DNA of 64,000 nt from Geminicoccaceae bacterium (GTDB lineage: Bacteria > Pseudomonadota > Alphaproteobacteria > Geminicoccales > Geminicoccaceae): NCBI GenBank assembly GCA_028279345.1, contig JANQNY010000030.1, positions 1 to 64,000 on the forward strand, given 5' to 3'. Below, piece by piece: positions 17,729 through 25,873 of this stretch; position 1 is the stretch's first letter; each line of letters begins with the position of its first letter. The notes under the pieces were generated by a model that saw only the letters and a list, made by a program, of their open reading frames with translations, made no database searches and was not told where the DNA came from. The translations under genes and the position numbers were made by a program.

Positions 17729-18214
17729 TCAGAGCTTGGCGAGCACTTGCTCGGCGCCGCTCGATGCGACCGCGCCGGGATTGTCCTCGACCATGATCTC
17801 GCTCACCACGCCATCGTCCACGATCATCGCGTAGCGCTTCGAGCGGACGCCGAGAAACGGCCCGGCGAGGTCGATATCCATGCCGATGGCCTTGGTGAAG
17901 GTCCCGTTGCCGTCGGAGAGCAAGGTGACCGCGTCGTTCAAATTCGACGCGTCGCCCCACGCCTTGAGCACGAACGGGTCGTTGACGGCGACGCAGACCA
18001 CGGCGTCCACGCCCTTGGCCTTGAGATCGGCCGCGTGCTGGACGAAGCCCGGCAGGTGCTGCTCGTGACAGGTCGGCGTGAAGGCGCCCGGCACCGCGAA
18101 CACAACCACCTTACGGCCGGCGAAGAGGTCCGGCGAGCTGACGTCGATCATCCCGTCGGCACCGAACCGCTTGAAGCTGGCGTCCGGCAGTTTGTCGCCC
18201 TTGGCAATCGTCAT
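17729..18214 (-). CDS. Peroxiredoxin (Prx5/AhpE-like, glutaredoxin-dependent type)
   Basis: A 161-residue thiol peroxidase reducing H2O2 and organic hydroperoxides. The peroxidatic Cys is in PGAFTPTCHEQHLPGF (about residue 49), with the conserved Thr/Pro ahead of it. The C-terminal part has the Prx5 pattern (MDIDLAGPFLGVRSKRYAMIVDDGVV). No fused glutaredoxin domain is present. It stands alone, divergent from yqgE 140 nt away. Confidence 0.94.
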   Translation of the reverse strand: MTIAKGDKLPDASFKRFGADGMIDVSSPDLFAGRKVVVFAVPGAFTPTCHEQHLPGFVQHAADLKAKGVDAVVCVAVNDPFVLKAWGDASNLNDAVTLLSDGNGTFTKAIGMDIDLAGPFLGVRSKRYAMIVDDGVVSEIMVEDNPGAVASSGAEQVLAKL

Positions 18215-18353
18215 CCGCGTGCTCCCGTTCTCGGCTTCGAACTGTCGTTGCTCAACTAGGCGACGCGCGCGGCGACGTCACGCCCGAAAAGACGAGGCGA
18301 GAGGGCCGCCCGTCACCTTGAAGACGTCTCTTGCGAACCTTACCATCTGCGTC

Positions 18354-18926
18354 ATGAGCGATGATGACTGGAACGGTAGCGATCTCACTGGCACGCTGCT
18401 CGTCGCCATGCCGAGCATGGGCGACCAGCGGTTCGCGCGGAGCGTGATCTTTCTGTGTGCCCACAGTCGCGACGGCGCGATGGGCCTCGTCGTCAACAAG
18501 GTGCTCGACGACCTGACGCTGCCGAGCCTGCTGGAACAGCTCAGCCTGGATCGTGGCTCGGCCGATGACGAGCCTATTCACTTCGGCGGCCCCGTCGAGA
18601 CGAGCCGCGGCTTCGTGCTGCACAGCGCCGACTACGTCCAGGAATCCACGCTGGTCATCAACGACCAGATGGCGCTCACCGCGACCGTCGAGGTGTTGAA
18701 GGCCATCGCCGGCGGCGAGGGGCCCGAACGGAAGGTGCTGGCGCTCGGCTATGCCGGCTGGAGTGCCGGTCAGCTCGACGCCGAGATCCAGGCCAATGGC
18801 TGGCTATCGGTGCCCGCGGACGACGAGTTGGTCTTCGGCGCCGAGCACGAGCACAAGTGGGAACGCGCACTCGCGAAGCTCGGCGTGAGCCCGGCCATGC
18901 TCTCGGGCGAGGCCGGGCACGCCTGA
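18354..18926 (+). CDS. YqgE/AlgH family protein
   Basis: A 190-residue protein of the YqgE/AlgH (DUF179) family, conserved in proteobacteria; molecular function not settled. Typical segments are LTGTLLVAMPSMGDQRFARSVIFLCAHSRDGAMGLVVNK, PIHFGGPVETSRGFVLHS, then ALGYAGWSAGQLDAEIQANGW, and the C-terminal KWERALAKLGVSPAMLSGEAGHA. The ATG at 18354 is the first methionine matching the family N-terminus; there is no clear ribosome site, and an in-frame GTG lies a little upstream. It converges on rpoH, whose stop is 14 nt away. Confidence 0.94.
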   Translation: MSDDDWNGSDLTGTLLVAMPSMGDQRFARSVIFLCAHSRDGAMGLVVNKVLDDLTLPSLLEQLSLDRGSADDEPIHFGGPVETSRGFVLHSADYVQESTLVINDQMALTATVEVLKAIAGGEGPERKVLALGYAGWSAGQLDAEIQANGWLSVPADDELVFGAEHEHKWERALAKLGVSPAMLSGEAGHA

Positions 18927-18940
18927 GCCATCGGCGGACG

Positions 18941-19852
18941 TTAGGCGCCCGGCCGTTGCTCGATCGCGCGGGCCGCAGCCTGGGCCGCGATCTCGGCCTC
19001 GTAACCCTTCATCGCCCGCTGCAGCTTCTCGAACGCACGCACCTCGATCTGGCGCACCCGCTCACGGCTGATGCCGTACTCCTGGCTCAGCTCCTCGAGC
19101 GTGCGCGGCTCATCCGCGAGCCGGCGCTCGTTCAAGATGTGCCGCTCGCGATCGTTCAAGACCTCCATCGCCTGCGCAAGCAGGCCGCGGCGGTGGTCGA
19201 GTTCATCCTCCTCAGCGATGGCCTCGCTGTGGTTCTGGGTGTCGTCCACGAGCCAATCCTGCCACTCGGTCTCGCTGTCCGAGCGCAGCGACGCATTGAG
19301 CGAATGGTCCGGGCCGTCGAGGCGCCGGTTCATATCGATCACGTCCTGCTCGGTCACCTGCAGGTGATCGGCGATCTTCTGCACCGTCTCAGGTGCCAAG
19401 TCGCCCTCATCGATCGCCTGCATCTGGCTCTTGAGCCGGCGCAGATTGAAGAACAGCTTCTTCTGCGCCGCGGTGGTGCCCATCTTCACGAGCGACCAGG
19501 AATGCAGGATGTATTCCTGAATGGCCGCCCTGATCCACCACATGGCGTAGGTCGCGAGGCGGAAGCCGCGCTCGGGGTCGAACCGCTTCACGGCCTGCAT
19601 CAGGCCGACATTGCCCTCCGAGATGATCTCGTTCATGGGCAGCCCGTAGCCGCGATAACCCATCGCGATCTTGGCGACGAGACGCAGATGGCTCGTCACC
19701 AGGCGATGCGCAGCGTCGATATCGTCATGCTCGCGCCACGACTTGGCGAGCATGTACTCCTCCTGCTGCTCGAGCATCGGGAAGCGCCGGATCTGCTCCA
19801 GATAGCGGGAAAGACCGGAACCCTCGACGGGAACGACGGGGAGCGTTGCCAT
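18941..19852 (-). CDS. rpoH: RNA polymerase sigma-32 factor RpoH
   Basis: The heat-shock sigma factor, directing RNA polymerase to chaperone and protease promoters. Its 303 residues hold region 1.2/2 (LVTSHLRLVAKIAMGYRGYG, GNVGLMQAVKRFDPERGFRLATYAMWWIRAAIQEYIL) and the RpoH box (QKKLFFNLRRLK, about residues 131-142). Region 4 follows, with the helix-turn-helix LEELSQEYGISRERVRQIEVRAFEKL. The ATG at 19852 has GGAG 9 nt upstream. The leader holds a GC-rich hairpin (CCGGGTT...AACCCCGG) at about 19893-19914 that could affect translation, but this is not shown. Confidence 0.97.
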   Translation of the reverse strand: MATLPVVPVEGSGLSRYLEQIRRFPMLEQQEEYMLAKSWREHDDIDAAHRLVTSHLRLVAKIAMGYRGYGLPMNEIISEGNVGLMQAVKRFDPERGFRLATYAMWWIRAAIQEYILHSWSLVKMGTTAAQKKLFFNLRRLKSQMQAIDEGDLAPETVQKIADHLQVTEQDVIDMNRRLDGPDHSLNASLRSDSETEWQDWLVDDTQNHSEAIAEEDELDHRRGLLAQAMEVLNDRERHILNERRLADEPRTLEELSQEYGISRERVRQIEVRAFEKLQRAMKGYEAEIAAQAAARAIEQRPGA

Positions 19853-19938
19853 TAAGCGAATCTCCAGAACACGCTCATCGACACATATGGAACCGGGTTG
19901 GTACTGAACCCCGGCTGAATTCTGATACGAAAGTGTGT

Positions 19939-20925
19939 TCAGAGGTTACACCGAGCGGCGACGCCCAACAATTCACGGAATGCGGCGGGCGTTTCGCGTT
20001 CGAAGACCAAATGCTCGCCCGTGCGTGGATGGGTGAAGCCCAAGACGCGAGCGTGTAGCGCGATCCGCCCCCAATCGTGGAGGAACGCGCGGACCTCCGG
20101 CGGCAGTGCCCGCGCCCCCTGCCCGCCATAGAGCGGATCACCGAGGATCGGCAGGCCTGCATGGCTCAGATGCACCCGGATCTGATGCGTCCGCCCGGTC
20201 TCGAGGCGGCACGCCACAAGCGACGCCAGCCGGCCGGTCGCCCCCAGCCGCTCGAGATGCGTGACCGCGCGCTTGCCGCCCTGACGCACCACCGCCATGC
20301 GCTTCCGGTCCTTCGGGTGGCGGCCGATCGGGCCGTCGAAGCGGGCTTGAGCCGGTGCCAACCCATGCACGACCGCCGTGTAGACGCGCTCGACGCTATG
20401 CACGGCGAGCTGGCCGGCGAGCGCGCGGTGCGCCACATCGCTCTTGGCGACGACCATCACCCCGCTGACGTCGCGGTCGAGCCGGTGCACGATGCCCGGC
20501 CGCTCGACGCCGCCGATACCCGAGAGGCGGCCCGCGCAATGCGCCAGGAGCGCATGCACGAGGGTGCCGCTCGCATGGCCCGGCGCCGGATGCACGACGA
20601 CGCCCGCCGGCTTGACGAGGACCAGTAGGTCGTCGTCCTCGAACAGGATGTCCAAGGGCCGCGTCTCGGGCGTGAGCGCGAGCGGTAGGGGTGCCGGGAT
20701 GTCGAGCGCCAGCCGGTCGCCGCGTTTGACCCGATGGGCCGGGTCCACTACCACCGCCGCGTTCAGCCGCAGATGACCAGCCCGCACCAGCTCCTGCAGC
20801 CGCGCCCGCGAGCATCCGGGCAAGCTTTGCGCCAGGTAGCGGTCGAGGCGTTGCCGGTCGTCGTCGGCGGTGGCGACGAGGTGATGGACGGATGGCCGAA
20901 GATCAGGCTCAGGGCGAGACGGCAA
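19939..20925 (-). CDS. rluD: Large-subunit pseudouridine synthase RluD-type
   Basis: This enzyme isomerises uridines in helix 69 of 23S rRNA (1911/1915/1917 in E. coli). The 328 residues comprise an S4 RNA-binding domain (RQRLDRYLAQSLPGCSRARLQELVRAGHLRLN, residues 23-55). The synthase domain follows, with GIVHRLDRDVSGVMVVAKSD holding the catalytic Asp, and RLETGRTHQIRVHLSHAGLPILGDPLYGG. The start ATG at 20925 overlaps the divergent small membrane protein gene by 34 nt; no in-frame ATG or GTG suits better just downstream. Confidence 0.95.
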   Translation of the reverse strand: MPSRPEPDLRPSVHHLVATADDDRQRLDRYLAQSLPGCSRARLQELVRAGHLRLNAAVVVDPAHRVKRGDRLALDIPAPLPLALTPETRPLDILFEDDDLLVLVKPAGVVVHPAPGHASGTLVHALLAHCAGRLSGIGGVERPGIVHRLDRDVSGVMVVAKSDVAHRALAGQLAVHSVERVYTAVVHGLAPAQARFDGPIGRHPKDRKRMAVVRQGGKRAVTHLERLGATGRLASLVACRLETGRTHQIRVHLSHAGLPILGDPLYGGQGARALPPEVRAFLHDWGRIALHARVLGFTHPRTGEHLVFERETPAAFRELLGVAARCNL

Positions 20926-21242
20926 CGGCGGAGGCTTCCGACGAGCTGTGGCTCAGGGCGCTCAAGATCTTCGTCGTGGTGACGGGCATCGTGCTGATCC
21001 TCGGAACGAGCGCGTTCATCTACCTGTTCTTGAACAAGCGCGAAAGTGACCGTGCCGAGGCGGAGGTCCGTCGTTTCGGCCCGGCGACGCCCGTGGAGGT
21101 GCCCGACGGCGCCACCATCCGCGAGGTCCTGCTCGAAAACGGCCGGGCGCTGGTCACGTTGCGCGGCGCCGACGACCGCGACTACCTCCTCTATGTCGAC
21201 CTCAGCAGCGGCGAGCGGATCGGCCTCGTTGTCTTGGAGTAG
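20892..21242 (+). CDS. Small single-helix membrane protein, DUF6476-like
   Basis: A 116-residue protein with one transmembrane helix (ALKIFVVVTGIVLILGTSAF, about residues 23-45) and a soluble C-terminal domain (ATIREVLLENGRALVTLRGADDRDYLLYVDLSSGERIGLV). It matches the DUF6476 type that is often found divergent from rluD in alphaproteobacteria; function unknown. Its 5' end overlaps the rluD 5' end. A strong inverted repeat follows 25 nt after its stop. Confidence 0.85.
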   Translation: MAEDQAQGETATAEASDELWLRALKIFVVVTGIVLILGTSAFIYLFLNKRESDRAEAEVRRFGPATPVEVPDGATIREVLLENGRALVTLRGADDRDYLLYVDLSSGERIGLVVLE

Positions 21243-21266
21243 CCGTGTTCCCACTGGGCTGAAACA

Positions 21267-21333
21267 ACCCACACCCCCGCCCTTCCACCCGATGGCATCG
21301 TACGCTCGCGGGTGGAAGGGCGGGGGTGTGGGT
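21267..21333. repeat. Perfect 25-bp inverted repeat (long hairpin)
   Basis: Arms 21267-21291 and 21309-21333 are perfect reverse complements, separated by 17 nt. The left arm starts ACCCACACCCCCGCCC and the right arm ends GGGCGGGGGTGTGGGT. No T-tract follows, so it is not a classical terminator. It is placed exactly between two co-directional genes, just 14 nt before the next start codon. It may be a dispersed palindromic (REP-like) element or a transcription block; no second full copy is in this window. Confidence 0.85.
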
Positions 21334-21347
21334 GGCCCGGGTGGCAC

Positions 21348-22637
21348 GTGAAAAGAGTGCGCACCAGCCGCAAGCAGCGCCCACCGAAGCAGCCTGCGAG
21401 CGCCGAGTTTGAGGTCACCATCGAGACGCTGGGCGGCGAGGGCGATGGTCTCGCCCGCCTGGATGGCCGCCGCATCGTCGTGCCGAACGCTCTGCCGGGT
21501 GAGCACCATCGCGTACGGGCGCAAGGCGATGCGCGCGGGACGGTGCTGGCGGAGAGCGTCACCTGCCTCGACCAACGGCCACGCGCGACGCCCATCTGCC
21601 CGCATTTCGGCAGCTGCGGCGGCTGCGTGGCCCAGCATCTGCCGGCAAACGTGGAGACGGCCTGGAAGCTTGATATGGTCCGCAGGGCGTTGCGCCGGCG
21701 GGGCCTTGAGCCCGATGTCGTGAGCGCCCACCAGAGCCCGCCCGCGAGCCGTCGGCGCCTGCGACTGGCCATCGATCATGGCGGCGGTCGGGCGCGCATC
21801 GGCTTTCGCGCCCGCCGCAGCCGCGAGGTTGTCGAAATCGCCACCTGCCCCATCGCGACGGCGCCGTTGGAGCAAGCGATCGTAGCGCTCGGCGAGCTGG
21901 TCGCCACACTCGAAACGCGCCCTGCGGAAGTCGCGTTGACCGACTATGCCGAGGGCGTCGAGCTGGTGCTGCGCGGCGCGGCCGAACCAATGCTCGCCGA
22001 CCGCGAGCGGCTGTCGGCTTGGGCCGAGGCCCACGATCTCGCGCGCCTCGGCTGGCGCAGCGGTGGCGTCGTCGAGCCGGTGGTCGTCCGTCGCGAACCC
22101 GTGCTGCACTGGCCCAAGCTGAGCGTCGCCCCGCCCTTGGAAGCCTTCCTCCAAGCGACGGCCGCGGGCGAGGCATTCCTGCAGGAGCGCGTCACGGACG
22201 CGGTCGCCGGTGCTGCTCGCGCGTGCGACCTTTACGCCGGCATCGGCACCTTGAGCGCGGCGGCGCTCGCCGCGGGCACCCGGGTGCAGGCGGTCGAGCA
22301 GAACTCTGAGGCCGTCGACGCCCTAGCCGGGGCGGGCCTTGATGCCGAGCAGCGTGACCTCGACCGTCGGCCGCTCCAGCCGGCGGAGCTCGCAAGCTTC
22401 GACGTGGTCATCCTTGACCCGCCGCGGCGGGGCGCCGAAGCGCAGGTTGCGGCCCTAGCGGCAAGCGCCGTACCGCGCGTCGTTTACGTCTCCTGCTCAC
22501 CCGTGACCTTCGCGCGGGACGCGGCGGTGCTGGTGGCTGCGGGCCTGGATTTGACACGCGTCGACGTCGTCGATCAGTTCCGCTTCAGCGCCGAGGTCGA
22601 GCTGATCGGCGCCTTCAGACGCGAGAAAGGTCCTTGA
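21348..22637 (+). CDS. TRAM-domain, Fe-S class I SAM-dependent RNA (uracil-5)-methyltransferase
   Basis: A 429-residue member of the TrmA/RlmC/RlmD family, methylating C5 of a uridine in 23S rRNA or tRNA. The N-terminal TRAM domain (FEVTIETLGGEGDGLARLDGRRIVV) is followed by the 4Fe-4S cysteines (CPHFGSCGGC near residue 80, plus a later Cys in IATCP). The Rossmann motif ACDLYAGIGTLSAAALAAG comes next, then DVVILDPPRRGAE and the catalytic YVSCSPVTFARD. The start is GTG 21348 (VKRVRTSRKQ); the upstream in-frame ATG lies inside the inverted repeat. Exact target unknown. Confidence 0.92.
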   Translation: MKRVRTSRKQRPPKQPASAEFEVTIETLGGEGDGLARLDGRRIVVPNALPGEHHRVRAQGDARGTVLAESVTCLDQRPRATPICPHFGSCGGCVAQHLPANVETAWKLDMVRRALRRRGLEPDVVSAHQSPPASRRRLRLAIDHGGGRARIGFRARRSREVVEIATCPIATAPLEQAIVALGELVATLETRPAEVALTDYAEGVELVLRGAAEPMLADRERLSAWAEAHDLARLGWRSGGVVEPVVVRREPVLHWPKLSVAPPLEAFLQATAAGEAFLQERVTDAVAGAARACDLYAGIGTLSAAALAAGTRVQAVEQNSEAVDALAGAGLDAEQRDLDRRPLQPAELASFDVVILDPPRRGAEAQVAALAASAVPRVVYVSCSPVTFARDAAVLVAAGLDLTRVDVVDQFRFSAEVELIGAFRREKGP

Positions 22638-22676
22638 TCAGCCAGGGCCGTGCGTCTACACACACGCCCCGTCCGC

Positions 22677-22751
22677 GGCCCCATCGTCTAGCGGTTAGGA
22701 CGCAGCCCTCTCACGGCTGAAACCGGGGTTCGAGTCCCCGTGGGGTCACCA
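22677..22751 (+). tRNA. tRNA-Glu (anticodon CTC)
   Basis: A complete cloverleaf: acceptor GGCCCCA pairs with TGGGGTC (one G-U), followed by A73 and an encoded CCA (22749-22751). The D-arm region is TCGTCTAGCGGTTAGGA. The anticodon stem CAGCC/GGCTG encloses the loop CTCTCAC, giving anticodon CTC for Glu codon GAG. The T arm is CCGGGGTTCGAGTCCCCG. Confidence 0.96.
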
Positions 22752-22921
22752 AGCCTTTCAAGAAGTTAGCCGGCTCGGCGGCGTGGCAGCAGGCACGCGC
22801 GGGACACAGGGCCGTTCGGTGGCAGCTCGGCCGTGCCGCATTGAAACGCCCACCCGGCTGACGCAAACGCCCCCCGCCGTGCTTAACACAACCTCCCCCC
22901 GGACCAACGCCGGGCTGCGGG

Positions 22922-23380
22922 TCAGGCCGTGACGGGCCAGCCATCCGAGTGATCGTCGACATCGGACTTTTCCGAGGCGGCGGCGACGCTCTGCAGTTGT
23001 TCCAACCGGAGCTTGATGACGTCGCTCATGCTCACCAGCCCCTGCAGCTCGCCGTGCTCGACCACCGGGAGGTGGCGGCAGGCGTGATCGATCATCTGCT
23101 GCATGGCTTTCTCGATCGGATCGTCGAGCCTGCAGGTGGCCATGTTGACGGTCATGAGCTGCCTGGCCGGCAAGCTCAGGGCGCGGTCGCCGTGCATGGC
23201 GATGCCGTGGACGATATCCCGCTCGGTGATGATCCCCGAAACGCCGCCGGTCTGGCCCACGACCACGACCGCGCCGATGCCCTTGCCTCGGAGGACGTGC
23301 GTGATATCGACGATCGAGGTCTCGGGCTTCGTCGTGACCACCTCGGTGCCCTTCTTCTTGAGCGCGTCTGAAACGAGCAT
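22922..23380 (-). CDS. Tandem CBS-domain protein
   Basis: A 152-residue protein made of two CBS motifs: VVTTKPETSIVDITHVLRGKGIGAVVVVGQTGGVSGIITERDIVHGI (about 15-65) and MTVNMATCRLDDPIEKAMQQMIDHACRHLPVVEHGELQGLVSMSDVIK (about 77-125). Such stand-alone CBS pairs bind adenosine nucleotides (AMP, ATP, SAM) and act as energy sensors. The partner here is unknown, and the gene is monocistronic. Confidence 0.92.
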   Translation of the reverse strand: MLVSDALKKKGTEVVTTKPETSIVDITHVLRGKGIGAVVVVGQTGGVSGIITERDIVHGIAMHGDRALSLPARQLMTVNMATCRLDDPIEKAMQQMIDHACRHLPVVEHGELQGLVSMSDVIKLRLEQLQSVAAASEKSDVDDHSDGWPVTA

Positions 23381-23769
23381 TCAAACCTCCCCGCCCGTGC
23401 TGCTGCGCGACGCCGTCCAGCTTCCGTGAACGGGGTGTTAAACTACCAGATCAGATCGCGTTGTCAGCGCGAATTGGCGCGTGTCGGTTCGCTTTCTCGC
23501 ATAACACGACACATGAGTGCCGGGCCTAGCCGGCCCCTACCCGCGAACTCGCTTTGGCCGAAGGCCTGACCCGCTACCTGTCCATCCGGTCCAGCAATCG
23601 GCGCCGTCCGTGTTCTTGGCGCGGCCCCCGACACGCGCACCGCCGCCGGACAGATCGCTCGTCAACGCGAAGGGCTCGAAAGGCCGCCTGTGGCACCGTT
23701 TGAGATGCGTCAACGCAAACAGTTAGATATTATGATAAGTGTCTGTCGCGCTCGAGCGAGGGAAGTCAC
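23381..23769. other. Intergenic region upstream of a secreted protein gene
   Basis: About 390 nt without a convincing gene. GC content drops near its right end, where a promoter-like pair is found (see 23700-23729). Confidence 0.5.
23700..23729 (+). promoter_or_regulatory. Possible promoter with palindromic spacer
   Basis: TTGAGA (23700-23705) and TAGATA (23724-23729) are separated by 18 nt, about 40 nt before the start of the exported protein gene. The spacer begins with the perfect palindrome TGCGTCAACGCA (23706-23717), which could bind a regulator. Confidence 0.4.
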
Positions 23770-24288
23770 ATGCGTTTCATCGCGGTGCTGATCAGCGTCT
23801 GGGCCGTCGTCGCGGCAGGCTCCTCCGTTGCGCAGAAAGGGACAGGCGCCGCAACCGGGGCTGCACGCTCCGGCGTCGCCGAAACGGTCGAGATCGTTGG
23901 CACGCTCATCGATTCGAAGGTCGACGCGTGTCCGCAGACCACCGGCCGCGCCCTCGTCGGTGCTCACCTCATCCTCGACGGCGAAGGCGGGCGGCGGGTC
24001 AACCTTCACCTCGGCCCGTTGACGGCCGTCGAAAGCCTGCTGGCGCAAGTCCACGAAGGAACCGAGGTTGCCACGCAAGCGTTTCGCACAGATGCGATGG
24101 CGCCGAACGCCTACGCCGCGATCACGGTCACGGTCGATGGCTCCACGACGACGCTCCGGGGAGCCGACCTGCGACCCACCTGGGCCGCGACGCTGCCGCA
24201 AGGCCGCGGAATGAACGCGGGACGAGGCATGCGGGCGGGAACTGCCGGGGATGGCGGATGCTGGTGGGCACTGCCGAGCACGCCCTAG
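23770..24288 (+). CDS. Exported protein of unknown function
   Basis: I do not recognise this 172-residue protein. Residues 1-21 (MRFIAVLISVWAVVAAGSSV) form a Sec signal peptide cut near AQ. The mature part has a beta-rich stretch (ETVEIVGTLIDSKVDACPQTTGRALVGAHLIL, then VNLHLGPLTAVESLLAQVHEGTEV and YAAITVTVDGSTTTLRGADLRPTW). It looks like a small periplasmic beta-barrel or OB-like domain with a Gly-rich C-terminal tail. GAGGGA lies about 6 nt before the ATG. It is a single gene at the left edge of the accessory region. Confidence 0.7.
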   Translation: MRFIAVLISVWAVVAAGSSVAQKGTGAATGAARSGVAETVEIVGTLIDSKVDACPQTTGRALVGAHLILDGEGGRRVNLHLGPLTAVESLLAQVHEGTEVATQAFRTDAMAPNAYAAITVTVDGSTTTLRGADLRPTWAATLPQGRGMNAGRGMRAGTAGDGGCWWALPSTP

Positions 24289-24537
24289 TCTCGATCACGC
24301 GGCCAACACTCGCGTCGCGCGCACGAGGAGCCGTAGGTACAATCCCGAGCACGTGCCACCACCATGTGACACGCACGCGCCGATGTTGCGCACTGACGCA
24401 ATCCGACGGTCCGGTCGCGCTCAGCCTGTATCGGACGTAGAGGCTCGACAGCCAGACGGCCGAAACGAGCCCAACGTGCTCATTTGGGCGTAGGCAGCAG
24501 ATGTCTGCTATCCTGTTGGTAAGCCCGATAAACGCGA

Positions 24538-25317
24538 ATGGGCAAAGCCATGCAGCAGAAACAGGCTCGTGCCTCAGACGAACTGAGCCTTTCCTACAGA
24601 ACAACGGGGCACGGCCCCGCCGTCATGTTGCTGCATGGCTTTGCCCAGTGGTCGCAGATGTGGATCACCAACGGTGTGGCCCAACTGCTCGGCGAGCGCT
24701 TCACTGTTATTCTCCCGGATCGTCGCGGTCATGGCTATAGCGGTCGTCCGAAAGGGCCTGAGGATTTCGGGATGCGGATGGTTGAAGACGTTTTCTGTAT
24801 TCTGGATGCAGAAGGTCAGGAAACGGCTCATCTCGTTGGATTCTCACAAGGATCGGAAGTGGCCTGGCGGGCGGCGCTGGAGTGCCCAGACCGTGTATGC
24901 TCTCTTTTCCTGATCTCGTCAGGCTTGCCGGGACCGGAACTGGACGTTGCGTTGCGAGGCTATGCAGACATGCTGGGCTGGCTACCCGAAGCCATCGCGG
25001 ATGGGGAAGCGTGGCTCACACCAAATCCTGACTTCGAGACCTTTGAGGCTATCGTCGGCTCGATGCCTGAGGTCATAGACGTCCCTTCGGCCGCCATGAC
25101 GCACCTGACCGCTCCGGTTTTCGGGGTTGCCGGCTCAGAGGATCCGGAAAGAGCAACCATTGAACGGCTCGCCGGTCTTGTTCCCGAGTTTTCCTTCGAG
25201 ATCCTTCCTGAAACGGATCACCCTGGAAGCTCAGAGCACCCAAACCTGCCTCGGCTGATTGACGACTTCCTGGCAAACGTTGAGACGCGGTCTTCCTTCA
25301 CGTCACCCGAGAGCTGA
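24538..25317 (+). CDS. Alpha/beta-fold hydrolase
   Basis: A 259-residue soluble hydrolase. The oxyanion segment is VMLLHGFAQWSQMW, then LPDRRGHGYSGRP, the nucleophile elbow is GFSQGSE (Ser about residue 103), the acid is probably in GSEDPE, and the catalytic His is in PETDHPGSS near residue 228. Closest to esterase, epoxide hydrolase or haloperoxidase-like families; the substrate cannot be read from sequence. Base composition is less GC-rich than the neighbours, suggesting acquisition. An alternative start ATG lies 12 nt downstream (MQQKQARAS). No strong ribosome site is seen. Confidence 0.88.
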   Translation: MGKAMQQKQARASDELSLSYRTTGHGPAVMLLHGFAQWSQMWITNGVAQLLGERFTVILPDRRGHGYSGRPKGPEDFGMRMVEDVFCILDAEGQETAHLVGFSQGSEVAWRAALECPDRVCSLFLISSGLPGPELDVALRGYADMLGWLPEAIADGEAWLTPNPDFETFEAIVGSMPEVIDVPSAAMTHLTAPVFGVAGSEDPERATIERLAGLVPEFSFEILPETDHPGSSEHPNLPRLIDDFLANVETRSSFTSPES

Positions 25318-25873
25318 CGTGGGCGCTTCCGCCGCCAAAGCCCGCTTTGTCCGCGCTACGGCTATCGGCAGGAAGCACGGCGAGGTCGCATGAGAGCCTG
25401 GAGCAGGCATGCGTCTCGTCTGGCCGCACGCGAGCTAAGGACGGACCTCAGACATGCGCGTACCCAGCCCGTGCGCCCGCTTTCGGAGGCGGAACGACCG
25501 TTTGCGTTGGCGATGCTCTCGGCAAGGTTGTGCCACATTCGGACGTGGGGGCAGCGTTGCACTAGGTAACGCTAACGGCCTTGAAGCCGACGTCAGGCAA
25601 GGCTGTTGTCGCGGTTGAAGCTCACCCGGATCTCTCGGAGAACGCCGCTGGCTGGAGCAATCGGCTTCGCTGTGAGCCGGTGGCATCCAGGCCCGGCCAC
25701 CGGTTCCGGTTCGATCTCGATGGCGCGGCGGGCGCCAGGCCGCCCCAAGGGCTTGCAGCCCTAAGGTCAAACGGCGGGCAGTCCTCGTATCCGAGGGCGA
25801 AAGGCTCTTCGGACATGCGCTCGAGCCCACGTCGTCAGCCACACAGCCCAGACACAGGGTCACCTCGCGGTAC
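25318..25873. other. Intergenic region without recognisable gene
   Basis: About 560 nt between the hydrolase and the giant-protein gene. Several short frames exist on both strands but none has a ribosome site, a protein-like composition or a motif I recognise. It may be decayed DNA of an accessory region. Confidence 0.5.

Noticed and set aside
22711-22962. Minus-strand frame crossing the tRNA-Glu gene
   Set aside because: Its end is the reverse translation of the tRNA T arm, a common artefact.
25435-25863. 142-residue minus-strand frame between the hydrolase and the giant gene
   Set aside because: Low-complexity Arg/Pro/Ser composition, no ribosome site, no recognisable motif.
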